A DNA stretch of 64,000 bases from Aphanomyces cochlioides (GCA_019828595.1 JAHQRK010000001.1:4898001-4962000); one strand, 5' to 3'; positions 43,301-52,456 are shown, counted from the stretch's first letter. Notes: generated from the sequence alone by a model not told the origin. A program made the numbers and translations.

Positions 43301-44381
43301 CCACCAGCACTGCATCTTGACGCATGTTGGGGACTTGCAAAAGCGAAGCGATCTCCACAGCTGACTTCTTCAACGGCAGACGTTGTTTCTCCAATCGTTG
43401 AGAATGGAATTCTTTGAGTTGGGAGCGGATATCATTGACCAGCATGTCGTAGGCCTTGGAGATATTGTGGAATGTTGGAGACTTGTCCAAAAATCGATCC
43501 AGACATCCATGAACAATCTCGGCCGCTCGTGGTAGACGAAGTAGCCAAGTTGGAGCTTTCCATGATCCAGAGCCATGGCGCAATGTTTGACGCTTTGTGA
43601 TGATACGACAAGCCACGTGGTCAGCCTGTGGAACGTGTGGCATGTGCGTCGCCTTCCAATGACGAAGACCCGCCAAGGTGGACGAACAAAAGATGTAGTC
43701 AAGTCGGTTGGTGAGTGTGGGACTTGTGAAGGTTCTTGCCACGGGGTTTTGACGGCGAAACAGATCCACCAGAGACAAACTGTGCATCCATTGTTCCAGT
43801 TGAAGGGTGCCGGCCATGGTGGAGGTACTGGGTCTCAACGAATCCAAATCTTTGTTGAGAGTGCAGTTGAAATCTCCTCCAACAATGTGGAGCGCATGTG
43901 GAGGAAAGTCGCGTGGCAATTCTTCGAAGTAACTTGCTCGTTCTTGGAAGGCTGCCGGCGCATAGATATTGTGGAGAACGACTGTCAGTGGACCCAGAGT
44001 ACATCGCACTTGTAGATAACGACCACGAAGCACTGGGTTGTCATGAGGGACTTGAGTGGCGTTCTTCAAAGGAGAGTGAGGATGTATCAACGTAGCCAGA
44101 CCTCCAGTGGCTGGCGACGTGGATACTTCAGGGTAAATAGGCTCTTCAAAGAACAAAGAGCCTTCGTGGTTTGTGATGCGTTGCCAATGGAACGCAACAC
44201 GGTCGTGGAGACTTGGCGTGCGGAAACGGGTTTCTTGGATAAAGGAAACGTCGTGAACACTTGATAGTTTGTCGAGGATGTACCGATGACTGTTGGAGAA
44301 GCCATTGGTGTTGAGGGAGATGATTTGTGGGTCCCAGTCCACGAGTTCAGTTGGGACATCGGAGAAGTTGTTGTCACTCAT
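40326..44381 (-). CDS. ORF2: LINE endonuclease/reverse transcriptase, copy L (reference copy)
   Basis: A 1,351-aa protein for target-primed reverse transcription. Endonuclease: LNTNG (about 24), IQET (50), VVLHNIYAP (135), GGDFN (169), RLDYIF (227), ADH (254), the metal and phosphate ligands expected of APE-type enzymes. Reverse transcriptase: NYRPISLLN, LDFEKAFDRVD (about 623), GVLQGDPLSP (681), YFADD (725), LNVDKTQIL. Finger CVFC-x7-H-x4-C at about 1204-1220, as in plant and L1-like ORF2. No RNase H motif seen. Subgroup residues: MSDNNF at the start (shared with K), IITKRQ, LKKSAVE, LTEKSPME, SDHWLRQ. ATG at 44381 behind GTG; the frame is open back to the ORF1 stop. Confidence 0.95.
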   Translation of the reverse strand: MSDNNFSDVPTELVDWDPQIISLNTNGFSNSHRYILDKLSSVHDVSFIQETRFRTPSLHDRVAFHWQRITNHEGSLFFEEPIYPEVSTSPATGGLATLIHPHSPLKNATQVPHDNPVLRGRYLQVRCTLGPLTVVLHNIYAPAAFQERASYFEELPRDFPPHALHIVGGDFNCTLNKDLDSLRPSTSTMAGTLQLEQWMHSLSLVDLFRRQNPVARTFTSPTLTNRLDYIFCSSTLAGLRHWKATHMPHVPQADHVACRIITKRQTLRHGSGSWKAPTWLLRLPRAAEIVHGCLDRFLDKSPTFHNISKAYDMLVNDIRSQLKEFHSQRLEKQRLPLKKSAVEIASLLQVPNMRQDAVLVDRVRDLQKQIHELQDRDKQFRQDQAFQLHLYKAERSSKFHFMSPVPTPLKKTVFKELVDVNGNVVSNQQGMSDVLVDYYKDLFAAPEVQRSGDEVSSFLTPLTRHKQLPEQAQKELSAPLRANEFYHAIRHSSSNSAPGPNALPFEVLKLAPHKWSLVLELLFTHQLHSHPRLTPMQLVSTLVLLHKKGPKSQAKNYRPISLLNTDVKILTSILAYRLQRHIRHIIHPDQQGFIRRSNIQTNIARLDDMLHHIKLHSPSSMVALLDFEKAFDRVDHAYLLRVLRHYGFPETFVDMVRVLYSGRKSRILVNGFLSKPVHISRGVLQGDPLSPLLFVIALEPMCQLLRQHSNYGIKCGDRYHTGSYFADDSQLYAANETCLHRQLALVQTFCDKSGFRLNVDKTQILTYSQLNGNLASLQVTSDSPVKALGILVAPNLSPLARFNYVFEKFVARLSLWLYKARTMAGKVTILHSICLPVLWYQLAFVPADKDLAKKIDKAMLQFMHGEEINPSSSVHGLRLIKKEILFMPKKSGGLGLHHALALWQQHNRSVMIRCIQAITTPPRKSAMSAWITPGYTLLEKAFHPWGSPRDLLLANGSSAFIRQLYKNPNITPMWKALLSSWFESRWTPYGCPNHISSLDVPLWHNSYLPGLEDLYDQCSTSTQDQANVLASLHITKLSHLLTPCQRVWPASILFDKINRACRQANFVPPTKQWISILVTKLSRLFEIVSEEDAPVFHLPTPSSEWMEWHWMIHPDSSPILLALATSKSAKIRASPAVSSSILPTKHLNLPSNFYEDPKRLTQLAAFLQPDHILPRYGEFIFKTLLRANAMQYLFQYQDPKPTCVFCRVNETYEHFLFSCGYGQSVWYFFKAIQRLLECSFPSTCLEMFYETPKPSDGYYIRGYLKIWPIVRACVYYQIWLQRADRTFRPDLTEKSPMEVAIHAASLIKLHLQHLLVDLPLKKGYTKVFNVLKHLSSDHWLRQHIIPNSVVS

Positions 44382-44459
44382 CACGAGTACAGATGAAAAT
44401 GAGTAGAATGGAGGGGTCAGAGGGGAGGTTGAAATGGATTGAAGCAGGGGATAGAAGCC
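44382..44459 (-). other. 78-nt pyrimidine-rich ORF1-ORF2 spacer without in-frame stop
   Basis: From the ORF1 TAA (44462-44460) 26 sense codons lead in the same frame to the ORF2 ATG. In sense the stretch is rich in C and T. The same spacing and frame occur in copy K (63198-63275). Confidence 0.85.
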
Positions 44460-47400
44460 TTAGAGTTGATCGTCCTCCAAATCGAGGGGATCAATTTCGT
44501 CGGCGTTCATGGAGTGGTGAGCTTTGCTGCAGAGCTCGTCGATGTGGTAATTGTTGGTGATGCTTTTGAGCATCGAGATGGCCGACAAGACGGGAGCCGG
44601 CAAAGTGAACTTCTCGAGATTGTCGCTGAAGTTTTCGATCAAAGCAAACAGCGACCAGTCCGTCAAGCAGTTGGTGTCAGGCAATCTTGTTGCTTCTTGG
44701 TTCAATAGAACAGTCAGTGCCTCCGAGTTTGTGTAGAGGTCTGGGGCCCGATTTGAGAGGAATAAGTCAATCGTAGCAAGTGCAAAGAGGATGCGCTTGA
44801 TCTCTGGTATGTCCGTGGTCAATTCTTCCAAGATTTCTGACGGGTGAATCTTGTATTGAGCCATGAAGTTGACGTGATGTTTGTAGTTGTGAGGCTTGCC
44901 TTGAGCTTTTAACAAAGCCATCTTGCGCTCAATAGTCTTGGTTGCAACAAGTGACTGAAACAAACTGAGGTCTTCATCTTGTGCGTACATAGCATGTGCA
45001 ACGAGCTGAGGATCATCTCGCAAAATGCGTTGACATTCGGTGATACTGCCTTCGACTTTCTTGTCTCGAATGATCTTCTTCGCCAATTCGAGGTGGGCTG
45101 CAGCAGACTTGTTAAGTCGTTGTTTCTTCGCTTTGCCTTTGGTCTTTTTCGGGCGTGGCGCACTTGAATCTTCCAATACAATTCGAGGCACTGCAAAGTC
45201 TTCAAACGAGAGTTCCACGTCGTCTTCTTCGAGGATATGAAAACGGTTGGATGTCGACAGGGGATCCAAACGTGGGGACGAAGGCAAAGTACGTTTTGGA
45301 GCTGGTCCAGACCGGTAGCCCGTTACCAATTGAAGGTCCAGCGAGTTCTTGGGCTGCTCACTTGGTGGAGCAAGAGCGGGCGATTCGTTGGTAGACATTT
45401 CCACATCTTCTTGTTGTTTGTCTTGTCCATTGTTGTTAGGGGGATCGCTGTCACCAGACATATCGACATCAGAGCCATGAGAAGGAGCTGTTGGCTGTGG
45501 TTGTTCATCTTGACGATCTCCAGATGCCTCAGTTGAGTCGGCCTCGCCTTCCGCATTTGTTCCAAGGTCTTGATCATGATCGTCTCCATCAGGTTCAGGT
45601 TCTTTTTCTCCTGACGGAGGAGATTTTGCCGCTGCCTTGGCCGCTTTTGCCTTCGCTTTTTCAGCCTTGGCCTCTGCACGTCGTGAAACAATCGACGGAG
45701 GCAATGTCTTGTTCAGAGCAGCGATCTTGTGCTGAAACACGACGACAAAAGGCTGACCCGACGGATCCGTAATGGTGATTTCGCGTAGTGCGTCGCCGGA
45801 TTTTGGCACCAACACTGCTGGAGGTGCAGGCGACTTGAAAATGACTCTCAAATGCGGCGACTTGATGTTCTGACCAGCAGTAGGGTTGAATGCTGCTATC
45901 ACTGACTTGGTCAATGCAGCCATTTTCTTGACAATTGCCTTGGCCATCGAAGGGTGACTGACCTTGTTGAACGTAACATAGTAGTTGTTGCCATAACGCG
46001 AGTACTTGGGAACCAGGAAATCTTTGCCACCAAGTCGAAACGTTGTGCCTCCCATTTCCACGCACGTAGACAAGTTGTAACTTGAGATCACAATGGTCTG
46101 TGGGTTCTTCTTGTGGATCAAAATGTTCGGAAATTTGGAGCCCCATAACGAACCAGGATTTTCCTTGACAAATTGATCGCAGATGACTTTTTCGGACCAG
46201 TCCTTGTAGCCTTCGCCCAACTTGACTGTGAGCTCGTACACTTGGGACTGGGGGGTGAGCAAAATGTTTTCAATGAAGGCGTCCATGTCACCAGAGTCTT
46301 TGTAGAATGCGTCCGCCATGGCCTCGCATCGCGCAATATCGTCATCGGCAATAGCATGAGCACCAGTGTTGCGATGTTTCGCGCCTTTGGGGGCATTGCC
46401 TTGCTTGGAATCTTTCTTGGACGAAGCTGAATCCTTGCCGGGAGTCTTTTGCGTCCATGGATTGGCCTTTTCAGCGTTTTGTTGCTCTTGATCGCCTTGT
46501 ATTTTGTCTGCCGCGGTAGGAGGATCAACAGCGCCATTTCCTTGAGCAACGGATTTGTCGACAATGTCTTGATTTGACTGTTCATTGTCATTGTTTGTCG
46601 ATTGTTCCTCTTGAATAACTTCTCCAGGAGTATCACACGGCTTCGCTTGGCCGTTAATGTCGCCTGACCCATCAACCTCCGAGTGAATTTGAGTATTTCC
46701 CTCGTCGGTTAAGGCCTCGGATTCAGTAGAATCCTTCCCCTCGGCGTCTCCAGAGACCATATCCACGTCCTCTTGAGATTTTTCTTCTTCCTCTCCCGTT
46801 CTAGGAGGCTCAGCACAGGGGGCGACGCGGTTGGTGGCTGCTGGCTCAGTCCCATTGGTCACGAGAAAGGCCGGGGCCAGACCCCCAGTGACAGGGGTAG
46901 AAGGGGAATCCATGCCATCCCCGCAGCACGGTGACTGGGGTACACCATTGCTCCGGCGAGAACCCAAATCGGGATACCGCCCCCGCCCCTCCGAAGAGGC
47001 CCCTGGGGGGAAGTAGACAGAACCGCAGGGTGTGCCCATAGGGGGGGCCCTCGTAGCCTCTAGGGCTGGCATGGACCCCGTTTTCTCGCCGCCTTCACTG
47101 GGGATCGACTCCAATTGGAGTCCAGGGAAGCAGCCACCACAGGCACAAGGCCCCAGTGGTTCGCCCTCCTGAGTGAGGGCTTCGCTAGACAAGTTAACGA
47201 CAGTGGTCTGGGGGTCAACCACTGACCCACTGAGGTTGACCCCCCCTGGAACTCCGGCGAGTGGAGCACCAGGTGAAGCGCTGGGGGAGCGAGACGCAGA
47301 TTGGTCTCCAGAGACGCTGTTGGGGTCGAACTCGACCTCCACTTCGGCCCTAGGGTTAGGTGTAGAGACATTACTCACACCACTTCCGCCATCCTGATTG

Positions 47401-47498
47401 GACGACGAAAGTGGGTGAGGTGATACAAAACCTGGAATGATGGTGACTCCGTGAGTGTTGGTCTCACGGAGCTCGGAACATCTGTTGGCGTTGGACAT
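44460..47498 (-). CDS. ORF1 protein of copy L, 1,012 aa, intact
   Basis: ATG at 47498, TAA at 44460-44462. Same architecture as ORF1 of G: Ser/Pro/Gly-rich N-terminus, acidic linker, central domain from residue 394, Lys/Ala-rich helix, acidic PPNNNGQDKQQEDVEM stretch, basic PKKTKGKAKKQRLNK and C-terminal domain ending DLEDDQL. Copy-specific residues include MSNANRCSEL and DPLSTSNRF. The open frame continues upstream without a stop into the flanking K sequence, but this is chance; the ATG is the first one inside the element. I do not recognise a family. Confidence 0.87.
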   Translation of the reverse strand: MSNANRCSELRETNTHGVTIIPGFVSPHPLSSSNQDGGSGVSNVSTPNPRAEVEVEFDPNSVSGDQSASRSPSASPGAPLAGVPGGVNLSGSVVDPQTTVVNLSSEALTQEGEPLGPCACGGCFPGLQLESIPSEGGEKTGSMPALEATRAPPMGTPCGSVYFPPGASSEGRGRYPDLGSRRSNGVPQSPCCGDGMDSPSTPVTGGLAPAFLVTNGTEPAATNRVAPCAEPPRTGEEEEKSQEDVDMVSGDAEGKDSTESEALTDEGNTQIHSEVDGSGDINGQAKPCDTPGEVIQEEQSTNNDNEQSNQDIVDKSVAQGNGAVDPPTAADKIQGDQEQQNAEKANPWTQKTPGKDSASSKKDSKQGNAPKGAKHRNTGAHAIADDDIARCEAMADAFYKDSGDMDAFIENILLTPQSQVYELTVKLGEGYKDWSEKVICDQFVKENPGSLWGSKFPNILIHKKNPQTIVISSYNLSTCVEMGGTTFRLGGKDFLVPKYSRYGNNYYVTFNKVSHPSMAKAIVKKMAALTKSVIAAFNPTAGQNIKSPHLRVIFKSPAPPAVLVPKSGDALREITITDPSGQPFVVVFQHKIAALNKTLPPSIVSRRAEAKAEKAKAKAAKAAAKSPPSGEKEPEPDGDDHDQDLGTNAEGEADSTEASGDRQDEQPQPTAPSHGSDVDMSGDSDPPNNNGQDKQQEDVEMSTNESPALAPPSEQPKNSLDLQLVTGYRSGPAPKRTLPSSPRLDPLSTSNRFHILEEDDVELSFEDFAVPRIVLEDSSAPRPKKTKGKAKKQRLNKSAAAHLELAKKIIRDKKVEGSITECQRILRDDPQLVAHAMYAQDEDLSLFQSLVATKTIERKMALLKAQGKPHNYKHHVNFMAQYKIHPSEILEELTTDIPEIKRILFALATIDLFLSNRAPDLYTNSEALTVLLNQEATRLPDTNCLTDWSLFALIENFSDNLEKFTLPAPVLSAISMLKSITNNYHIDELCSKAHHSMNADEIDPLDLEDDQL

Positions 47499-47538
47499 TT
47501 TGAGCGCGGCGGCACTTGATAACTTCTTGACTTGAGGG

Positions 47539-47559
47539 GTACGAGGCAAATTCGGAAGT
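47539..47559 (-). repeat. Element 5'-terminal 21 nt (partner of 40225-40245)
   Basis: First 21 nt counted from ACTTCC; includes the INR-FPR-like segment and CTCGTAC. Inverted partner in the 3' UTR with mismatches at two positions. Confidence 0.85.
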
Positions 47560-47574
47560 TGTCTACGTGCGTGG
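47559..47574 (+). repeat. Target-site duplication of copy L, right copy (14-16 bp)
   Basis: Repeats 40164-40179 exactly; the next bases AAATGGGAGG continue ORF1 of copy K. Confidence 0.93.
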
Positions 47575-48176
47575 AAATGGGAGGCACAACGTTTCGACTT
47601 GGTGGCAAAGACTTCCTGGTTCCCAAATACTCGCGTTATGGCAACAACTACTACGTTACGTTCAACAAGGTCAGTCACCCTTCGATGGCCAAGGCGATTG
47701 TCAAGAAAATGGCTGCATTGACCAAGTCAGTGATAGCAGCATTCAACCCTACTGCTGGTCAGAACATCAAGTCGCCGCATTTGAGTCATTTTCAAGTCGT
47801 CTGCGCCTCCTGCAGTGCTGGTGCCAAAATCCGGCGACGCACTACGCGAAATCACCATTACGGATCCGTCGGGTCAGCCTTTTGTCGTCGTGTTTCAGCA
47901 CAAGATCGCTGCTCTGAACAAGACATTGCCTCCGTCGATTGTTTCACGACGTGCAGAGGCCAAGGCTGAAAAAGCGAAGGCAAAAGCGGCCAAGGCAGCG
48001 GCAAAATCTCCTCCGTCAGGAGAAAAAGAACCTGAACATGATGGAGACGATCATGATCAAGACCCTGGAACAAATGCGGAAGGCAAGGCCGACTCAACTG
48101 AGGCATCTGAAGATGGTCAAGATGAACAACCACAGCCAACAGCTCCTTCTCATGGCTCTGATGTCGATATGTCTGG
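47575..48176 (+). pseudogene. ORF1 of copy K, piece 2, with 2-nt deletion
   Basis: Encodes the second half of the central domain, the Lys/Ala-rich segment and the acidic stretch. GAGAGT has become GAGT at about 47783-47788, which shifts the frame and would inactivate K ORF1 even without the insertions. Confidence 0.92.
48164..48176 (+). repeat. Target-site duplication of copy M, left copy (13 bp)
   Basis: TCGATATGTCTGG, repeated at 55479-55491. Ends in CTGG at the nick. Confidence 0.92.
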
Positions 48177-48322
48177 TTAAATGAGTTGTATTAACCTTAT
48201 TTTTGAGCAAAGGCCCTAATGACTTACTAATTTGCCTCGTACTGTATAAATAGAACTTGGAAAACAGGATATGGCAAAGTGGTCATTGGACAGGAGATGA
48301 AGTGAGTGAGCCGTCAGCTCTC

Positions 48323-51300
48323 TCATGAAACGACGCTGTTAGGAATGATGTGTTGACGTAACCAGTGGTCCGAAGATAGATGCTTGAGCACATTGAATAC
48401 CTTGGTGTATCCCTTCTTGAGAGGGAGATCAACCAGGAGGTGTTGTAGATGTAGCTTGATCAAAGAGGCAGCATGAATGGCAACTTCCATCGGACTCTTC
48501 GCTGTGAGGTCGGGTCGAAAGGTGCGATCGGCACGTTGGAGCCATATTTGATAATACACGCAGGCTCGGACAATCGGCCAGATCTTCAGATAGCCACGGA
48601 TGTAGTATCCATCGGACGGCTTGGGCGTATCGTAGAACATTTCCAGACACGTTGACGGAAAGGAACACTCGAGCAGTCGCTGGATCGCCTTGAAGAAATA
48701 CCAAACAGATTGACCATATCCACAAGAGAACAGGAAATGCTCGTACGTCTCATTGACACGACAGAAGACACACGTCGGCTTGGGGTCTTGGTACTGAAAC
48801 AGATATTGCATGGCGTTGGCGCGGAGAAGGGTCTTGAAAATGAACTCTCCATATCGAGGGAGAATGTGGTCGGGTTGGAGGAAGGCGGCAAGTTGGGTAA
48901 GGCGCTTGGGGTCTTCGTAAAAGTTGGATGGCAGGTTGAGATGCTTGGTAGGAAGGATGGACGAGCTGACAGCTGGAGAAGCTCTGATCTTAGCCGATTT
49001 CGAAGTCGCAAGCGCCAACAAGATCGGACTCGAGTCAGGGTGTATCATCCAGTGCCATTCCATCCATTCAGAGCTTGGCGTCGGCAAGTGGAACACGGGA
49101 GCATCCTCTTCAGAAACAATCTCAAACAATCGTGATAACTTGGTCACCAAGATTGAGATCCATTGTTTCGTTGGAGGGACAAAATTGGCTTGGCGGCAGG
49201 CACGGTTGATTTTGTCGAACAAGATCGAAGCTGGCCAAACTCGCTGACACGGAGTCAACAAATGCGACAACTTCGTGATGTGAAGCGACGCCAATACATT
49301 GGCTTGGTCTTGCGTCGATGTAGAGCACTGATCGTATAGGTCTTCGAGTCCAGGCAGATACGAGTTGTGCCAAAGGGGAACATCCAAAGATGAGATGTGA
49401 TTTGGACAGCCGTACGGAGTCCAGCGAGATTCAAACCAGCTACTCAATAAGGCTTTCCACATTGGAGTGATATTGGGATTCTTGTACAGTTGTCTGATGA
49501 ATGCAGAAGAGCCATTTGCCAAGAGGAGATCTCGGGGGGAACCCCATGGATGAAAAGCCTTCTCGAGGAGAGTATAGCCCGGCGTAATCCAGGCGGACAT
49601 GGCAGACTTGCGGGGTGGGGTGGTGATGGCTTGAATGCATCTGATCATGACAGAGCGGTTGTGTTGTTGCCATAAAGCAAGTGCATGGTGCAGGCCTAAG
49701 CCACCGGACTTCTTCGGCATGAATAGGATCTCCTTTTTGATCAAACGGAGGCCATGGACAGAGGAGGATGGGTTGATTTCTTCACCATGCATAAATTGAA
49801 GCATGGCCTTGTCGATCTTTTTGGCCAGGTCTTTGTCGGCAGGGACAAAAGCCAGTTGGTACCATAACACAGGCAGACATATGCTGTGCAGGATAGTGAC
49901 TTTTCCGGCCATGGTTCGAGCCTTGTAGAGCCACAAAGACAAGCGAGCCACAAACTTCTCAAACACGTAATTGAAACGTGCCAATGGAGAAAGATTGGGC
50001 GCAACCAAGATACCAAGAGCCTTCACGGGACTGTCGGAAGTAACTTGTAGTGAGGCAAGGTTCCCATTCAACTGGCTGTAGGTCAGAATTTGGGTCTTGT
50101 CTACGTTGAGTCGGAAACCAGACTTGTCGCAAAAGGTTTGAACCAATGCAAGCTGCCGGTGGAGGCACGTCTCATTTGCCGCATAGAGTTGCGAGTCGTC
50201 GGCAAAGTAACTCCCAGTGTGGTAGCGATCCCCACACTTGATGCCATAGTTGGAGTGTTGCCGTAGGAGTTGGCACATCGGTTCCAAAGCGATCACAAAC
50301 AGAAGTGGCGACAGTGGATCACCTTGCAACACACCGCGTGAGATGTGAACTGGCTTGGACAAGAAGCCGTTCACCAAGATGCGAGACTTGCGGCCCGAGT
50401 ACAGTACGCGAACCATGTCAACAAAGGTTTCGGGAAAGCCATAGTGACGGAGGACGCGGAGCAAGTACGCGTGGTCCACGCGATCAAAAGCTTTCTCAAA
50501 GTCAAGCAGTGCCACCATCGAGGACGGACTGTGTAGTTTGATGTGGTGCAGCATGTCATCCAGTCGTGCAATATTGGTTTGGATATTGCTTCGACGGATA
50601 AAGCCTTGCTGGTCCGGGTGGATGATGTGTCGAATGTGGCGCTGGAGTCGATAAGCCAGAATACTCGTCAGGATTTTCACATCCGTGTTGAGTAGGCTAA
50701 TGGGCCGATAGTTCTTGGCTTGTGACTTGGGGCCTTTCTTGTGCAGCAACACCAGCGTACTGACAAGTTGCATGGGAGTCAAGCGAGGGTGAGAATGGAG
50801 CTGGTGTGTGAATAGCAGCTCCAATACCAACGACCACTTGTGAGGTGCAAGTTTGAGGACTTCGAATGGCAGAGCGTTGGGACCTGGCGCTGAGTTCGAA
50901 CTGCTGTGTCGAATAGCATGATAGAACTCGTTGGCGCGCAAGGGAGCCGACAGCTCTTTCTGGGCTTGCTCTGGCAGTTGCTTGTGTCGAGTCAATGGGG
51001 TCAGAAATGACGACACTTCGTCTCCAGATCGCTGCACCTCGGGAGCTGCAAACAAGTCCTTGTAGTAGTCGACCAGGACGTCAGACATGCCTTGTTGATT
51101 GGAGACAACATTTCCATTGACATCCACCAACTCTTTGAAGACTGTCTTCTTCAAGGGGGTAGGGACAGGAGACATGAAGTGGAACTTGGACGAGCGCTCT
51201 GCTTTGTACAAGTGAAGTTGGAACGCCTGGTCTTGACGAAACTGCTTGTCTCGATCTTGCAGCTCGTGAATTTGCTTTTGAAGGTCTCGCACTCGATCCA

Positions 51301-52378
51301 CCAGCACTGCATCTTGACGCATGTTGGGGACTTGCAAAAGCGAAGCGATCTCCACAGCTAACTTCTTCAACGGCAGACGTTGTTTCTCCAATCGTTGAGA
51401 ATGGAATTCTTTGAGTTGGGAGCGGATATCATTGACCAGCATGTCGTAGGCCTTGGAGATATTGTGGAATGTTGGAGACTTGTCCAAAAATCGATCCAGA
51501 CATCCATGAACAATCTCGGCCGCTCGTGGTAGACGAAGTAGCCAAGTTGGAGCTTTCCATGATCCAGAGCCATGGCGCAATGTTTGACGCTTTGTGATGA
51601 TACGACAAGCCACGTGGTCAGCCTGTGGAACGTGTGGCATGTGCGTCGCCTTCCAATGACGAAGACCCGCCAAGGTGGACGAACAAAAGATGTAGTCAAG
51701 TCGGTTGGTGAGTGTGGGACTTGTGAAGGTTCTTGCCACGGGGTTTTGACGGCGAAACAGATCCACCAGAGACAAACTGTGCATCCATTGTTCCAGTTGA
51801 AGGGTGCCGGCCATGGTGGAGGTACTGGGTCTCAACGAATCCAAATCTTTGTTGAGAGTGCAGTTGAAATCTCCTCCAACAATGTGGAGCGCATGTGGAG
51901 GAAAGTCGCGTGGCAATTCTTCGAAGTAACTTGCTCGTTCTTGGAAGGCTGCCGGCGCATAGATATTGTGGAGAACGACTGTCAGTGGACCCAGAGTACA
52001 TCGCACTTGTAGATAACGACCACGAAGCACTGGGTTGTCATGAGGGACTTGAGTGGCGTTCTTCAAAGGAGAGTGAGGATGTATCAACGTAGCCAGACCT
52101 CCAGTGGCTGGCGACGTGGATACTTCAGGGTAAATAGGCTCTTCAAAGAACAAAGAGCCTTCGTGGTTTGTGATGCGTTGCCAATGGAACGCAACACGGT
52201 CGTGGAGACTTGGCGTGCGGAAACGGGTTTCTTGGATAAAGGAAACGTCGTGAACACTTGATAGTTTGTCGAGGATGTACCGATGACTGTTGGAGAAGCC
52301 ATTGGTGTTGAGGGAGATGATTTGTGGGTCCCAGTCCACGAGTTCAGTTGGGACATCGGAGAAGTTGTTGTCAATCAT
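48323..52378 (-). CDS. ORF2: LINE endonuclease/reverse transcriptase, copy M
   Basis: An intact 1,351-aa ORF2 with all endonuclease, FADD and finger motifs. Residues shared with L: IITKRQ, AYDMLVND, LQHLLVD, SDHWLRQ, NSVVS at the C-terminus. Private: FYDTPKP for FYETPKP. Starts MIDNNF like B, C and F, not MSDNNF. ATG at 52378 behind GTG. Truncation of the 5' end removes the presumed promoter, so expression would depend on outside transcription. Confidence 0.93.
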   Translation of the reverse strand: MIDNNFSDVPTELVDWDPQIISLNTNGFSNSHRYILDKLSSVHDVSFIQETRFRTPSLHDRVAFHWQRITNHEGSLFFEEPIYPEVSTSPATGGLATLIHPHSPLKNATQVPHDNPVLRGRYLQVRCTLGPLTVVLHNIYAPAAFQERASYFEELPRDFPPHALHIVGGDFNCTLNKDLDSLRPSTSTMAGTLQLEQWMHSLSLVDLFRRQNPVARTFTSPTLTNRLDYIFCSSTLAGLRHWKATHMPHVPQADHVACRIITKRQTLRHGSGSWKAPTWLLRLPRAAEIVHGCLDRFLDKSPTFHNISKAYDMLVNDIRSQLKEFHSQRLEKQRLPLKKLAVEIASLLQVPNMRQDAVLVDRVRDLQKQIHELQDRDKQFRQDQAFQLHLYKAERSSKFHFMSPVPTPLKKTVFKELVDVNGNVVSNQQGMSDVLVDYYKDLFAAPEVQRSGDEVSSFLTPLTRHKQLPEQAQKELSAPLRANEFYHAIRHSSSNSAPGPNALPFEVLKLAPHKWSLVLELLFTHQLHSHPRLTPMQLVSTLVLLHKKGPKSQAKNYRPISLLNTDVKILTSILAYRLQRHIRHIIHPDQQGFIRRSNIQTNIARLDDMLHHIKLHSPSSMVALLDFEKAFDRVDHAYLLRVLRHYGFPETFVDMVRVLYSGRKSRILVNGFLSKPVHISRGVLQGDPLSPLLFVIALEPMCQLLRQHSNYGIKCGDRYHTGSYFADDSQLYAANETCLHRQLALVQTFCDKSGFRLNVDKTQILTYSQLNGNLASLQVTSDSPVKALGILVAPNLSPLARFNYVFEKFVARLSLWLYKARTMAGKVTILHSICLPVLWYQLAFVPADKDLAKKIDKAMLQFMHGEEINPSSSVHGLRLIKKEILFMPKKSGGLGLHHALALWQQHNRSVMIRCIQAITTPPRKSAMSAWITPGYTLLEKAFHPWGSPRDLLLANGSSAFIRQLYKNPNITPMWKALLSSWFESRWTPYGCPNHISSLDVPLWHNSYLPGLEDLYDQCSTSTQDQANVLASLHITKLSHLLTPCQRVWPASILFDKINRACRQANFVPPTKQWISILVTKLSRLFEIVSEEDAPVFHLPTPSSEWMEWHWMIHPDSSPILLALATSKSAKIRASPAVSSSILPTKHLNLPSNFYEDPKRLTQLAAFLQPDHILPRYGEFIFKTLLRANAMQYLFQYQDPKPTCVFCRVNETYEHFLFSCGYGQSVWYFFKAIQRLLECSFPSTCLEMFYDTPKPSDGYYIRGYLKIWPIVRACVYYQIWLQRADRTFRPDLTAKSPMEVAIHAASLIKLHLQHLLVDLPLKKGYTKVFNVLKHLSSDHWLRQHIIPNSVVS

Positions 52379-52456
52379 CACGAGTACAGATGAAAATGAG
52401 TAGAATGGAGGGGTCAGAGGGGAGGTTGAAATGGATTGAAGCAGGGGATAGAAGCC

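Larger units (their letters stand above)
40180..47560 (-). mobile_element. LINE copy L, full length 7,381 bp, both ORFs open
   Basis: The only copy in the window that is complete, uninterrupted and has both ORFs open. Inserted antisense into ORF1 of copy K. Order on the minus strand: 5' UTR 47560-47499, ORF1 47498-44460, spacer 44459-44382, ORF2 44381-40326, 3' UTR 40325-40180. With intact ends, a clean duplication and intact catalytic motifs it is the best candidate for an active element, though its stop-codon hairpin has one mismatch. Confidence 0.95.
47561..48176 (+). mobile_element. LINE copy K, piece 2 of 4
   Basis: Central part of K ORF1 between copies L and M. It ends with the 13-bp target duplication of M. 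Confidence 0.93.
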
